Assembly (NCBI RefSeq): GCF_002575655.3
Contig: NC_053040.3
Coordinates: forward strand, 151,033,148 to 151,097,147
Direction: 5' to 3'
Length of the DNA stretch: 64,000 nt
Origin: Aegilops tauschii subsp. strangulata
Lineage: Eukaryota; Streptophyta; Magnoliopsida; Poales; Poaceae
Shown piece after piece: positions 22,721 to 35,000 of this stretch. The notes beneath the pieces were generated by a model, which worked only from the letters and a program-made list of their open reading frames with translations, was not told where the DNA came from and made no database searches. The translations under genes and the position numbers were made by a program. How positions within the stretch are numbered: the stretch's first letter is position 1; the number at the start of each line of letters is the position of its first letter.

Positions 22721-25700
22721 ATGGCCTCTAAAAGATCAACAAGGAAAGGTGGCAGACAGAGTCGTGGAAATACTGCTCTAGATCTGCCCCTGGATCTCCA
22801 TGAACTCTACAAGACTGATCCAGAGGAAACCTATGGACAACGCAAGACCAGAATACAAAGGATCCGAAGATATTGGGCTGAACAGTGGTTCAAGTACAAC
22901 TTCGTCACTCCTGAGTATGCTGAGAAGAATTCTATCAAGCACCCATGGGGCGATATTCTTTACAAGAATCTGCAACCCAAGACGAAGCCTGAAGCTATTG
23001 CCCAAGGCTTCTATCCATGCATGGTCCGAGGACCTCAGCCAGAAAATGCCGACCCATCATCTCTTCGATGGTGTCGTGACTGCGATCTCTTCAATCGAAA
23101 CTTTCAGTTTGTAAAGGAGTCAGCTACCAAGAACAAGAAGGCATTCGCGCTCGACTTCAACCCTGGTCCGTCTGCTCCAAGGCAGGATGGCACACGTGAC
23201 GCCAATCCAAATGTCATCGGCCCCTTCAATAGCTTCGATGGGCTCCTTTCATATATTGCTGCTCAGAGGGCCACGGTTGAACAATCTGCTAATGATGCAG
23301 ACTCTGAGGATGCTCCTGCACCACCGAAGCAGAAGAAGTCAAAAGCTTCCAAGGCCTCTGTTGCTCCAAAAGCTTCGACTGTGAAGCCATTGATGACTGC
23401 ACCTCCTAAACCCAGTGTGCAGTCTGAAGACATGTCTCGTGTCTCCAAGAAGACTAAGAAGACCAAGGAGCCCAAGAAGATTTCTAGGCATGACCTTACA
23501 CCTGCTGCCGTTCTGCGCAATGAAGACAACACCATTGATCTGTCCAGTGATGAAGATCTAGGAGATGAAGCTCTAGAGATATTGATGAAGAGCAAGCAAG
23601 AGGCTGAGATCTTCCATGATCTGCCTCTCTTTGATGCTGACATTCTGAACAACTTCATTGATGAATGGTTTGAGGACCAAAGCATCGACATCGAAGTCAC
23701 ATTTCACAGAGCCATTGCCAATGAGCTTGCCTTGGCCTAGAAAATTGTCGAGCTCAAGAAAAAGATCGATTATGAGAAGGCACATTTCAAGAAACACATG
23801 GCCAAGCTCAGTGTTACTGATGTGCAAATCTTCAAGAAGATGATGAATGACCTCAAGGAAGAGTTCAACAAGAAGCATGAAGAAGCCAAAGGCTCACGCG
23901 AGCGCATGAAGTACTACGCACAAAAATGTGTGCAAGCGCACAATGAAGCTGAGAAGTGAAAGGCTCTTGGGTGTCCTGGCATTGAACTCAAGATGGCTGC
24001 CAAGAAAAAGAAGTCTGCTGAAGCCATACCCGACGCTCCAAGGTAGGAACAACCAAGCATTGTCTTCCCTGCCAGCATGACTGGCTCGAAGCCAAAGGTC
24101 CCCTCAACAGCTTCTGAACTGAAGAAAACAAGGCAAGACAAAGCTGAAGCCAGGAAGAGGAAGCTCAAGGACACCTCTGATGATGCTCCCTCAAAGAAGA
24201 AATTGAAGACCAAGGCTTCAAAGTCTTCAAGAAAAGGGCGTGCTGCTGCCCAGAGCCCCTCAACATTGAAGCAATCTCTGTCGCTCTCCCTGCCTCTACC
24301 AACCGCGAACGCCGCATGGTGATTCATGAGCCTGTTTCCACAGAGGCTCCAGAAAGTGAAGAAATTCCAGCTGTTGACCCCAACCCAGCTGAAGACATTG
24401 GTTGTGAAGACAATGTGCATGATGATGAAGTCCTTCCTCATCTCGAGCCCCAACCGGTATCATCGCCTGCTCTCACGAGCAGTGAACTCATTAGCATTGG
24501 TCGTCCCCTGACGCCATTTGCTCAAGATGACTCATGGGTTGAGCAACAACAATAAGACACCCCTCTGCAAGACGAGACCCCACGTACTCCACTAGCTCAA
24601 GTCACCACTCCGGTGCTTGATGATGACAACTACATGGAACAGACCACTCCCTCTTCAAAGGCGTCGCCATCATTTTGCAGGCTTCGCAAAGGCCTCAGGC
24701 CACAGGTCTCCATGACAAGAATTCCAAAAGAGGATGTGCAATATAGAGGCTCAGTAGCACGTCAAGTGTTCCCTGAAGCCACCCCATATGTTTCTGCTAC
24801 TAAGTCTGAAGCTAAAGTTGTTGAAGACATTCTGGCTGCATCAGTCGAAGAAGAAAAAGCAGAAGAAAGAGAAGTCACTCCCCCTGCCAGTGATCCAGTC
24901 CAACCTGAAGAGAATGTGATCGTGCCCGACCCTCCAATTGTTGATGACATGGAGGTTGAAAACAATGAGGCTGCCACAACCAACAATGCTGAAGCCAATG
25001 ACTCTGTCATGGCTGAAGACAATGAGGAGCTCGAAGCCAATGCTGCAACTGACACCATTGTGCAGCCAATCACTTTAGATGATGATGTTCCTCCTCCAAG
25101 GCCTCATACCATGGAACATGCATTCAATCATAGTGGCGAGCTTGTAACTGCCAGATGGCCTATCATGGTTCCACCCACTGCTCCAGGCCCTCAATATGGT
25201 TATCACGTGGAGCAGAGGCCTCTAGTTCGGAAGCCAAAGCCAAGACTGCCAAGGCTTCCAAGTGCTGCAACAACTCAGGGCTCGTTCAGTGTGCTCAGCT
25301 TCAGAGAGCACAACACCTTCTTTGACAACACCAAGAACCCATACTCGAAGCCAACGATATCCTCTAATAGGTTTTGGAGCCATCAGCAGCGAAGCTACTA
25401 CTTTTGCATCCTATACAACCAGGACCGGATATTTCCGCATAAGCGTCTGGATTGTGATGCTATGGCTGGGCTACCATGCCTCGAAGAGGCCTTCGATTGT
25501 TTTCGGGATGTTGGACTGCTGCCGTCTGTGACTGATAAGGAGCACTGGAATGAAGAACTTCTACTCTAGTTCTATGCTACATTGCACATTCGAGGCTACA
25601 ATAGGGATCCGAAGACTTGGATCCTTGAGTGGATGACATGCGACATTCATCATGAAGCCAAAGCTCAGGACATCATTGAGCTTACTTCCCTATCCACTCC

Positions 25701-26627
25701 AAGTGAGTTGTACGAATCTGGTTATCAGCTTCATCAGAACGAATTGCAAAGCATCTTCCAGAAGCCAGAGCCCAACATGAGCCAGATGTTAAGCATGATG
25801 AAGCCATTGCCCCATGGCGCTGAATGTCCTAAGGAATTCTTTGTTAAGGACATTGAGTACTTGCCACGCACAGTCTATCACATTCTGAGGCGTACTCTTT
25901 GGCCAATCAAAGGCAATCCTCTGAAGCTAAACGCGAAGGTGCCATGAAGACATTGGTTTTGTATATCATCAATGGCATCAGATTCAACACTCAGTTTTTC
26001 TTCATCCGACAGCTTGCAGCTTCCGGGATTGATCTTTTTGGCCTGAAATTCTATGCTCCATGGGTGATGCGTTTGATCAAGCTTCATTCAACCATCAACT
26101 ATCAACCTTCAGCGCGCAACCATATTGTATTTCTGCCTGATGTTGATATGTCCATTGAAGCCATCTACCCCAAGCCAGCAAAGAAGCCACTCCACCTTCA
26201 GAATGCAGAATTCCAAAGCTTCACTCAGCCTATTGAAGGGATTCATGTGCCAAACTCTGCAACACCTGCTTATCCTCTAGCTGGCAACTAGCGTATGCCG
26301 CACTGTGCCAACACTGAAGCCACTGCCAGCACCATTGCTCAACGGCCTCAGAAGCGTCCCCGTGTCCTCAACGACCGTGAGCTTCTGGTTTCTTTGCATC
26401 AAAAGTAGGATAGGCATCATGACTGGCTGAAGCGTCAAATGCAGAGTCTCTTGATGGATGTTAATCGCATTCACAACTTGGCCATCAAGAACTCATTCAT
26501 TATGCATGAAGCCTGTCTGCGGTCCTGGAAGAGCCTCACATTGCTCTCCTCTGAAGATGATCTTCGTGAAGATGGCTTCACAGAGAGCTTCAAGTTTGAC
26601 TCCAGGCCTCCGCAATCTGCAAGCTAG
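22721..26627 (+). pseudogene. Envelope-like ORF of SIRE/Maximus copia element, multiply broken
   Basis: This is the accessory ORF placed after pol in SIRE-lineage copia elements; its role is not established. The start codon at 22721 opens MASKRSTRKGG, then a basic RKTRIQRIRRYW segment and a conserved globular block (HPWGDILYKNLQPK, WCRDCDLFNRNFQFV). Long Lys/Ser/Pro-rich and acidic low-complexity stretches follow, then a coiled-coil-like segment and a second globular part (about 25300-26300) with WSHQQRSYYFCILYNQ and FYAPWVMRLIKLHS. In-frame stops are at 23738, 23957 and 24044, with a frame change near 24310. Further stops are at 24553, 25567 and 25945, with another frame change near 25900. 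It ends about 26627. No signal peptide or membrane anchor is evident in the preserved part. Confidence 0.75.
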
Positions 26628-27325
26628 TGTCGCACACCTTCAATTGAAGATTCTGAACATTCGTCTTCGGATGCAAGTGTTGTTGTGAGAATCATCAATG
26701 AAGATGCGCTACTTCACCAACTCTGGCTGCACTACACCACGATTTTGCTTCAGGCCCGTCTGCACCACCCAACTCCAATGTCGACCCTGCTCCAACATCG
26801 TCTCCTACTAGGAACGAGTAGGTAATCTATGTCTTCAAACGTTTTTGCTCCTTATTGACAAAAGGGGGAGAAGCATATGAGGTTGATAGTCTTCAAGCGG
26901 GTCCATATGGGGTGGTTGCATTATTTTTGCTAAGTTCTTACAACTCTTGTTTTGAAACTATTTGGCTCTTGAGTTGTAACACTTAAACTTGATGGTCGCC
27001 TGCTACTTTTGCTGCTACTTTGTGATGCGATGATAAATTCCGCATGAAGTCATTCTGCAGACACCCATTTCTCATTATGCATGTCATCATCTTCGTTATT
27101 CTTATATATGCATGATGAATTGTCTTTGCAAGTTGAAGAGGATCTCCACAAAGTAAAACCTTCCATGTGCATTTGCATTCAAAAGCAAACTACTTATATG
27201 CACATCTTCAGGCGGAGCCTTTTACAACTTATGAAGACAATGACTCTGATCTTTAACTTGCACATACTTTTATCCCCGTTGAAAACTTCAACCAGTTTGT
27301 CATCAATCACCAAAAAGGGGGAGAT
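26628..27325 (+). other. Copia 3' untranslated spacer with polypurine tract
   Basis: This stretch is non-coding. It holds ACAAAAGGGGGAGAAG at about 26860 and the polypurine tract AAAAAGGGGGAGAT at 27312-27325. The first is a duplicate-like purine run of the kind seen in SIRE elements. Confidence 0.6.
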
Positions 27326-28660
27326 TGTAAGTGCATCTAGTGCCACCCCTAGTTGGTTTTGGAGTATTGAAGACAAACTTGGTTAAGGGACTAATGTGTT
27401 TGTGAGAATTGCAGGATAACACAGGTAGTAGTCCATTATTGATTCGGTTTACCTACCAGAGATGACCCCTAAAAATGTGTGAAGACATTGAAGACAATGG
27501 TGGTTCGTGAAGACATTCACGATGAAGATTATGACATGTGAAGACATTCACTTGAAGACTATGGAGTGCGAAGACATAGTTGTTTCGTAGTTTCCTTTTC
27601 TTCTTTGTTGAGTCATAGGAACCACCGTAATGTTATGTGGGGTCCAAGTGCACAAAGTCAGATTGACCGATGTGATGCTCAACCAAATCCTATGTCTTCA
27701 AGCGAAGACGATGAGAGCAAATCTTATCCAGAGTTGGATGAGTGAGCTTTACTTGTAGCCCAAGTCAACCTGCCAGGTGTGTTTGATATCCGACCATTGG
27801 ACACGTGTCGGTTCCTTAGTGACCCAGGGTCATTTCGGACATATCAGGTCGGGTTGCCTCCCGCTATAAATAGCCCACCCCCTACACCATAAATTGATGG
27901 CTGCTCAGAGTTAGTGCACGACTTTTGTCGTTTGAGAGCAACCCACCTCCGAAGCCTTTGAGAGAGAGATCCTTGCGAGGACAAAGCCCAAAACACCCAG
28001 AGCCAAAGAGTGTTAGGCATCACTAAAGTCTTTCTGTCCGCGTGACTTGAAGACTTGTTACACTTGAGGACTGTGAATCCTCTAGCCGGTTAGGCGTCGC
28101 ATTCTGAGCGTCCAAGAGTCATTGTGGATCGCCAGTGAACGAAGTCTGTGAAGGTTTGGAAGTCTACCTTGAAGACTTACCAAAGTGATTGGGCGAGGAC
28201 TGGGTGTCCTTAGCTCAAGGGGTATAAGGTGAAGACGCGGTCTTCTGAGTTAAATCTCAGCCTCACTAACCAGATGTACAGTTGTCACAACAACTGGAAC
28301 TGGTCTACTAAATCCTTGTCTTCACCAAGCAACTAGTTCTATCCCACACTTCCCTTTACTTTACTGTTTGTCTTCGTCAAGTCTTTGCTTGCCTGTCTGA
28401 TCTGATTGACTTCACTCTGTGAAGACTATTTACTGTTTGGCTTCATACTGTCTTCCATCCTGATCCATACTACCTAGCTGCTGGTAGTCTTCATACTTTC
28501 ACTACATTGCTTACTTGACTATGGCTTGTCAAGTGTAGTCTATCTTCCGTTGCATATCAATAGGTTTATTTCAGCTGTTTGTCTTCAAAGACCTAGTGTT
28601 TTGAAGACTTTCATAAAAATTGCCTATTCACCCCCCCTCTAGTCGATAACTAGCACTTTC
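27326..28660 (+). repeat. 3' LTR of the copia element (about 1335 bp)
   Basis: It starts TGTAAGTGCATCTAGTGCC right after the polypurine tract. The interior is rich in GAAGAC/GTCTTC. A promoter-like CTATAAATAG lies near 27864. The end is ...CCCCCCCTCTAGTCGATAACTAGCACTTTC, at which point CACTA-type sequence begins. The expected terminal CA is absent, so a base or two may be lost at the junction. Confidence 0.75.
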
Positions 28661-29002
28661 GATATCGCAAACACCTTGATCTGGTTGGCCGTTTCTTTTG
28701 TGTTGCCTAATCACAAACAGTTCATCCGAGTGAATTGTATGTCGTATATCGCACATGCCTTCATCTGGCTGCCCGTTTCCTTTGTTCCGCCACATCGCAA
28801 ATAGTTAATTGAACTGAACTGTATGGCCCGCATCGCACATGCAAATAAATTCTAAACCGTGTTTGATGTATCCTTCATCGCAAACGTTCTACATCTTTTT
28901 TGACGGGTTTTTTACATCACCGTTTGCGTTTAATGCATCGCACACAGTTTCGTCAAAGGGTCTCGGATCGTAGTGTCGCGTTAGCATCATCCTGCAGTAG
29001 TG
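28661..29002 (-). mobile_element. CACTA terminus, same family as 15470-16255, truncated
   Basis: Read on the minus strand from 29002 it opens CACTACTGCAGGATGATGCT, then GCGACACTACGATCCGAGAC. The 87-bp subterminal repeats are present but reduced. Only about 340 bases remain; on the left it is fused to the copia LTR. Confidence 0.65.
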
Positions 29003-29328
29003 GTTGTTGACGTATCAGATGCTGGGCCGGCGACCCTAGAAGGCGGTCCCCAATAGTTGGCTCTCCGGTGGGCGCCATGGCCGGCGGTGGTGGATGCCCC
29101 CTTGGACGTTTGGGCGGCGCGCGGGACCAGCGGGTGCCTTGGGCATGTTCTTTGTCTTTGACAGTGGCGGCGCCCCAATCCAAATCTAGAGTTTTGTACT
29201 CGTCGCGCTTGTCCTGCAGACCTCGTGGTGGCACGAGGGAGGTACCGAGCGAAATCTATGCGCTTTGTCACGGACGACGATGGCGCTCGTGGGCGCTGCT
29301 TTCTTCTTGAAGACGTCGTCATGGTGCT
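29003..29328. other. Unassigned GC-rich segment between CACTA end and Athila LTR
   Basis: A minus-strand frame is open across nearly all of it (Arg/Ala/Pro-rich, no recognised domain). Codon-like composition alone does not support a gene. It may be the rest of whatever sequence the CACTA and Athila elements inserted into. Confidence 0.3.
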
Positions 29329-29606
29329 TGATACGTCCATTTTTCATCAGGTTTTTCTACTGCTATTTATAATTTTTTTATGCATAATAATTCTTTATGG
29401 AGTAATTCTAATGCCTTTTATCTCATAATATGCAAGGTTTACACAAGGAGGGAGAATACCGGCAGTTGGAATTCTCGACCTGAAAAAGCTACGTCAGAGT
29501 TACCTATTCTGCACATCTCCAAATGAGCTGAAACTTCACAAAGATTTTTTAAGGATTATTTAAGAATTATTGGAGCAAATAACTACCAGAGGGGGGACCA
29601 CCAGGT

Positions 29607-29664
29607 GGGCACAACCCACCTGGGCGCGCCAGGGGGCCCTGGCGCACCCAGGTGGGTTGTGCCC
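29607..29664. repeat. 28-bp hairpin with 2-base loop in the Athila LTR
   Basis: Arm 29607-29634 pairs with 29637-29664 at 27 of 28 positions. The arms contain GGGCACAACCCACCTGGG and its complement, with a GG loop. It lies just upstream of the TATA box at about 29697. Confidence 0.95.
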
Positions 29665-29696
29665 TTCTCAGCCCACCTTTGGTGCCCATCTTCTGG

Positions 29697-29704
29697 TATA
29701 TAAG
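29697..29704 (+). promoter_or_regulatory. TATA box of the Athila LTR promoter
   Basis: TATATAAG lies in the middle of the LTR, after the U3-type GC-rich hairpin. Confidence 0.6.
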
Positions 29705-30859
29705 TCATTTTGACCTAGAAAAAATCAGGAGAGGACTTTTGGGACGAAGCGCTGCTATCTCGAGGCGGAAATTGGACAGGAGTACTTTTGCCCTCCGGTG
29801 AAGCGATTCCGCCAGGGGAACTTCCCTCCCAGAGGGGGAAATCATCGTCATCGTCATCACCAACAATTCTCCGATCTTTGGGAGGGTCATCTCCATCAAC
29901 ATCTTCAACAGTACCATCTCCACTCAAACCCTAGTTCATCTCTTGTGTTCAATCTTTGTACCGGAACCTTAGATTGGTACTTGTGGGTGACTAGTAGTGG
30001 TGATTACATCTTGTAGTTGATTACTATATGGTTTATTTGGTGGAAGATACATGTTCAGATCTATTACGTTATTTAATACCCCTCTGATCTTGAGCATGAT
30101 TATTATTTGTGAGTAGTTGCTTTTGTTCTTGAGGTCACAGGAGAAGTCATGTTGCAAGTAATCATGTGAACTTGATATGTGTTCGATATTTTGATGATAT
30201 GTATGTTGTGATTCACTTAGTGGTGTCATGTGAACGTCGACTACATGGCACTTCACCTTATTAGGGCCTAAGGGAATGCATTGTGGAGTAGTTATTAGAT
30301 GATGGGTTGCTAGAGTGACAGAAGCTTAAACCCTATTTTATGCGCTACTTCGTAAGGGACTGATTTGGATCCAAAAGTTTAATGCTATGGTTAGATTTTA
30401 TCTTAATACTTTTCTCGTAGTTGCGGATGCTTGCGAGGGGGTTAATCATAAGTAGGAGGTTTGTTCAAGTAAGAAAAGCACCGAATTTCTGGTCCACCAA
30501 CAGATCAAATTATCAAAGTAGCGAACACGAATCAAACCAACATGAAGAAGGTGATATGATGAAATTCCCGTGTACCCTCAAGAACGCTTTGCTTATCATA
30601 AGAGACCATTTTAGCCTGTCCTTTGCCACAAAAAGGATTGGGCTACCTTGCTGCACTTTATTTATCGTTACCGTTACTTGCTCGTTACAAATTATCTTGC
30701 TATCAAACTACTTGTTACCGACTATTTCAGTGCTTGCAGAAAATACCTTGCTGAAAACCACTTATCATTTCCTTCTGCCCCTCGTTGGGTTTGACGCTCT
30801 TACTTATCGAAAGGACAACAATAGATCCCTTATACTTCTAGGTCATCAAGGCTCTTTTC

Positions 30860-30877
30860 TGGCGCCGTTGCCGGGGA
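30860..30877 (+). other. Primer-binding site of the Athila-like element
   Basis: TGGCGCCGTTGCCGGGGA sits 11 bases after the LTR end. This sequence is the usual Athila-group primer-binding site, complementary to the 3' end of tRNA-Asp. Confidence 0.85.
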
Positions 30878-30956
30878 GTGAAGCGCTCTTGGTGAGTGGA
30901 AATCGGTAAGGAAAACAATTATTACTATGTGCTGAAATTTATTGTCACTTGTTACT

Positions 30957-31974
30957 ATGGAGAACAATCCTTTGAGAGGTTTGTTCGGGGTATCTTCACC
31001 TCGATCGGAACCACAATTAATTTCCCCTCAACCTCATGCACGTACTGAAAATATTTGCTATGAAATTTCTTCGGGTATGATAGAACAACTCCTAGCTAAT
31101 CCTTATGCAGGAGATGGAACCGAACATCCTAATATGCACTTAATATATGTGGATGAAATTTTTGGATTATTTAAGCTTGCAGGTTTACCCGGAGATGAAG
31201 CTAAGAAGAAGGTTTTCCCTTTATCTTTGAAGGGAAAAGCATTGGCATGGTATAGGCTATGCGATGATATTGGATATTGGATCTTGGAATTGGGATCGAT
31301 TGAAATTGGAATTTCACCCAAAAAAATTATCCTATGCATCTAGTTATCGTGGTCGGAATTACATATATAATTTTTGGCCTCATGAAGGAGAAAGTATCGT
31401 TCTAACTTGGGGGAGGCATATTCCATGTTATATTCTTGCCCCGATCATGAGCTCTTAAGAGAAATTATCATTCAGAATTTTTATGCTCGGCCTTCTCATG
31501 ATGATCGATCCATGCTCGATACTTCTTGTACTGGTTCTTTTATGAAGAAGACTATTGAATTCAGGTGGGAATCTTTTACAAAGAATTAAACGCAACTCTG
31601 AGGATAAGGAACTCAACAAAGGTAAAGAGTCGGGTATTATGCTTGAGTTTGATTGTGTTAAATCTTTTATGAATACCGATGCATTCCAAAAGTTTAGCAC
31701 TAAATATGGACTTGACTCAGAGATAGTAGCCTCTTTTTATGAATTATTTGCTACTCATGTTGATCTCCCTAAGGAGAAGTGGTTTAAATATCATCCCCCT
31801 ATTAAAGAAGAAGTTAAAGAACCGGTAACAGCCAAAGATGAAACTATTATTTATAGTGTTGATCCAGTTGTACCCACTACTTATATTGAAAAACCACCTT
31901 TTCCTATTAGGATAAAGTTTCAACCATGGTCAACAAAAGCAATATTAGAGCATCTAAACCTTTGGAACAAATAA
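30957..31974 (+). pseudogene. Athila-like gag, frameshifted
   Basis: Gag forms the virus-like particle. It starts at 30957 (MENNPLRGLFG) and continues with the Triticeae Athila gag block: ENICYEISSGMIEQLL, YAGDGTEHPNMHLIYV, LAGLPGDEAKKKVFPLSL and LAWYRLCDDI. The frame shifts repeatedly from about 31270 to 31560, but family-typical segments continue in other frames (RNYIYNFWPHEGES, REIIIQNFYARPS, DTSCTGSFMKKTIEF). After about 31590 the sequence is a lysine/glutamate-rich linker to pol. Confidence 0.8.
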
Positions 31975-32099
31975 AAGTAGAACCTACTATTGCTATGGTT
32001 AAAGATCTCCTGGTACAAAATATTGATGGGTATGTTATTAATTTTGTGGTAAAGCTGCTAGAATTACTAAACCAGATGAAAAAGATAAACATAGACCTG

Positions 32100-35000
32100 T
32101 TGTTGGCATACCTATTGTCTTAGTCAAAATAGGAGATCACTGTTATCATGGTCTATGTGATTTAGGTGCTAGTGTGAGGGCTATTCCTTTTACCTTATAT
32201 CAAGAAATTATGATTGACATAGCACCCGCTGAAATAGAAAACATAGATATTACTATTAAGCTTGCTAATAGAGACACCATCACACCACTTGGGGTTGTTA
32301 GAGATGTTGAAGTCTTGTGTGGGAAAATAAAATATCCTACTGATTTTCTAGTTCTTGGTTCCCCACAAGATGACTTTTGTCACATTATCTGTGGTAGACC
32401 TTTCTTGAACACCGTTAATGCTGAAATAGACTGCGAGAAACAAATCGTCGGTATTAGTTTTGGTGATGAATCGCATGAGTTTAATTTTTCTAAGTTCAGT
32501 AGAAAACATCATAAGAAAGAATTGACTAGTAAGGATGAAATAATTGGTCTTACTTCTATTGTTGTGCCTCCTACTGATCCACTAGAACAATATTTGCTAG
32601 ACCATGAAAATGATATGCATATGCATGAAAGAAATGAGATAGATAAAATTTTCTTTGAACAACGACCTCTGCTTAAACACAATCTGCCTATTGAAACTCT
32701 AGGAGGTCCACCTCCACCTAAAGGTGATCCTGTGTTTGAATTAAGACAATTGCCTGACACTTTGAAATATGTTTATCTTGATGAGAAAAAGATACATCAT
32801 GTTATTATTAGTGCTAACCTTTCAGAACATGAAGAAGAAAGATTATTGAAAATTCTGAGGAAGCACAGAGCTGCTATTGGATATACTCTTAATTATCTTA
32901 AGGGCATTAGTCCCACTCTCTGTCAGCACAAGATTAATATGGAGCCTGATGCTAAACCCATTGTTGATCATCAACGACGTTTAAATCCTAAGATGAAAGA
33001 GGTGGTAATAATTGAAATATTAAAGCTTCTGGAGGCAGGTATAATTTATCCCAAAGCTAATAGTAGATGGGTAAGTCCTGTTCATTGTGTCCCTAAGAAG
33101 GGAGGTATTACTGTTGTTCCTAATGATAAGAATGAACTTATTCCACAAAGAATTGTTACTGGCTATAGAATGGTAATTGATTTTAGAAAATTAAATAAAG
33201 CAATTATAAATGATCATTACCCTTTGCCTTTCATTGATCAAATGCTAGAAAGACTATCCAAGCACACACACTTTTGTTTTCTCGATGGATATTCTGGTTT
33301 TTCTCAAATACCTGTTTCACAACCTGGTCAAGAGAAAACCTCCTTTACTTGCCCTTTCAAAACTTATGCATATAGGCGTATGCCTTTTGGTTTATGCAAT
33401 GCACCTACTACCTTTCAACGATGTATGACTGCTATATTATCTGATTTTTGTGAAAAGATTGTTGAGGTTTTCATGGATGACTTTTCCGTTTACGGAACTT
33501 CTTTTGATGATTGCTTAAGCAACCTTGATCGAGTTTTGCAGAGATGTGAGCAAACCAATCTTGTCTTGAATTGGGAGAAGTGCACTTTATGGTTAATGAA
33601 GGTATTGTCTTGGGGCATAAAATTTCTGAACGAGGTATTGAGGTGGATAAAGCTAAAGTTGATGCAACTGAGAAAATGCCATCTCCTTGAGATATTAAAG
33701 GTATTCGTAGTTTTCTCGATCATGCTGGTTTCTATAGGAGATTTATTAAAGACTTCTCTAAAATTTCTAGGCCTCTTACAAATCTTTTATAAAAGGATGT
33801 TCCATTTGTTTTTGATGATGATTGTGTAGAATCCTTTGAAACACTTAAGAAAGCCTTAATTTCTGCACCTATCGTTCGACCACCTGATTGGAACTTGCCT
33901 TTAGAAATTATGTGTGATGCTAGTGATTATGCTATTGGTGCTGTCCTAGGGCAAAGAGTTGATAAAAATTAAATGTTATCCATTATGCTAGTAAAACCCT
34001 AGACAGTGCCCAAAGAAATTATGCTACTACTGAAAAAGAATTTTTAGTAGTTGTGTTTGCTTGTGATGAATTCAGATCTTACATTCTTGATTCTAAAGTT
34101 ATTGTTCACACCGATCATGCTGCTATTAAATATCTTATGGAAAAGAAAGATGCTAAACCTAGACTCATTAGGTGGGTTCTCTTGCTACAAGAATTCGATT
34201 TACATACTACTCATAGGAAAGGAGCTGAGAACCCAGTAGCTAATAACTTGTCTAGGTTAGAGAATATTCTTGATGACCCACAACCTATTAATGATAGCTT
34301 TCCTAATGAGCAGTTAGCTACAATAAATGTTTCTCATAACAGTCCTTGGTATCCTTACTATACTAATTATATTGTTTCTAAATACATACCACCTAGATTC
34401 ACATACCAACAAAAGAAAAAGTTCTTCTATGATTTAAGACATTACTTTTGGGATGACCCACATCTTTATAAATAAGGAGTAGATGGTATATATTGTTATT
34501 TACCTGAGCATGAACAGGGATAAATCCTACGTAAATGTCACTCCGAAGCTTATGGAGGGCATCATGCGGGAGATAGAACTGCGCACAAGGTATTCCAATC
34601 TGGTTTTTACTGGCCTACTCTCTTCAAGGATGCTCGTAAGTTTGTTTTATCTTGTGACGAATGCCAAAGAATTGGTAATATCGGTAAGCCTCGAGAAATG
34701 CTTATGAATTATTCACTTGCTGTTGAACCATTTGATGTTTGGGTTTTTGATTATATGGGACCTTTTCCTTCCTCTAATGGGTATACACATATTTTGGTTG
34801 CTATTGATTATGTCACTAGTTGGGTAAAAGCTATTCCAACTAGTAGTGTTGATCACAGCACTTCCATTAAAATGCTTAAAGAAGTTATTTTCCCAAGGTT
34901 TGGAGTCCCTAGATACCTAATGACTGATGGTGGTTCACACTTTATTCATGGTGATTTCCGTAAAATGCTTGCTAAGTATGATGTTAACCACAGAATTGCA

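Larger units (their letters stand above)
20621..28660 (+). mobile_element. 3' part of a SIRE/Maximus-like copia retrotransposon with env-like ORF
   Basis: The order is copia RNase H, a spacer with a microsatellite, a long env-like ORF, a polypurine tract (AAAAAGGGGGAGAT, 27312-27325) and a 3' LTR. The 5' LTR, gag, protease, integrase and reverse transcriptase are missing, cut off at 20620 by a gypsy LTR. This order of RNase H, extra ORF and LTR is the hallmark of the SIRE/Maximus lineage. Confidence 0.8.
29329..30848 (+). repeat. 5' LTR of the Athila-like element (1520 bp)
   Basis: It starts TGATACGTCC and ends GGTCATCA, 11 bases before the primer-binding site. A TATATAAG box lies about 33 bases after a strong hairpin (29607-29664). 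The region downstream of about 29900 is AT-rich and non-coding. Confidence 0.8.
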
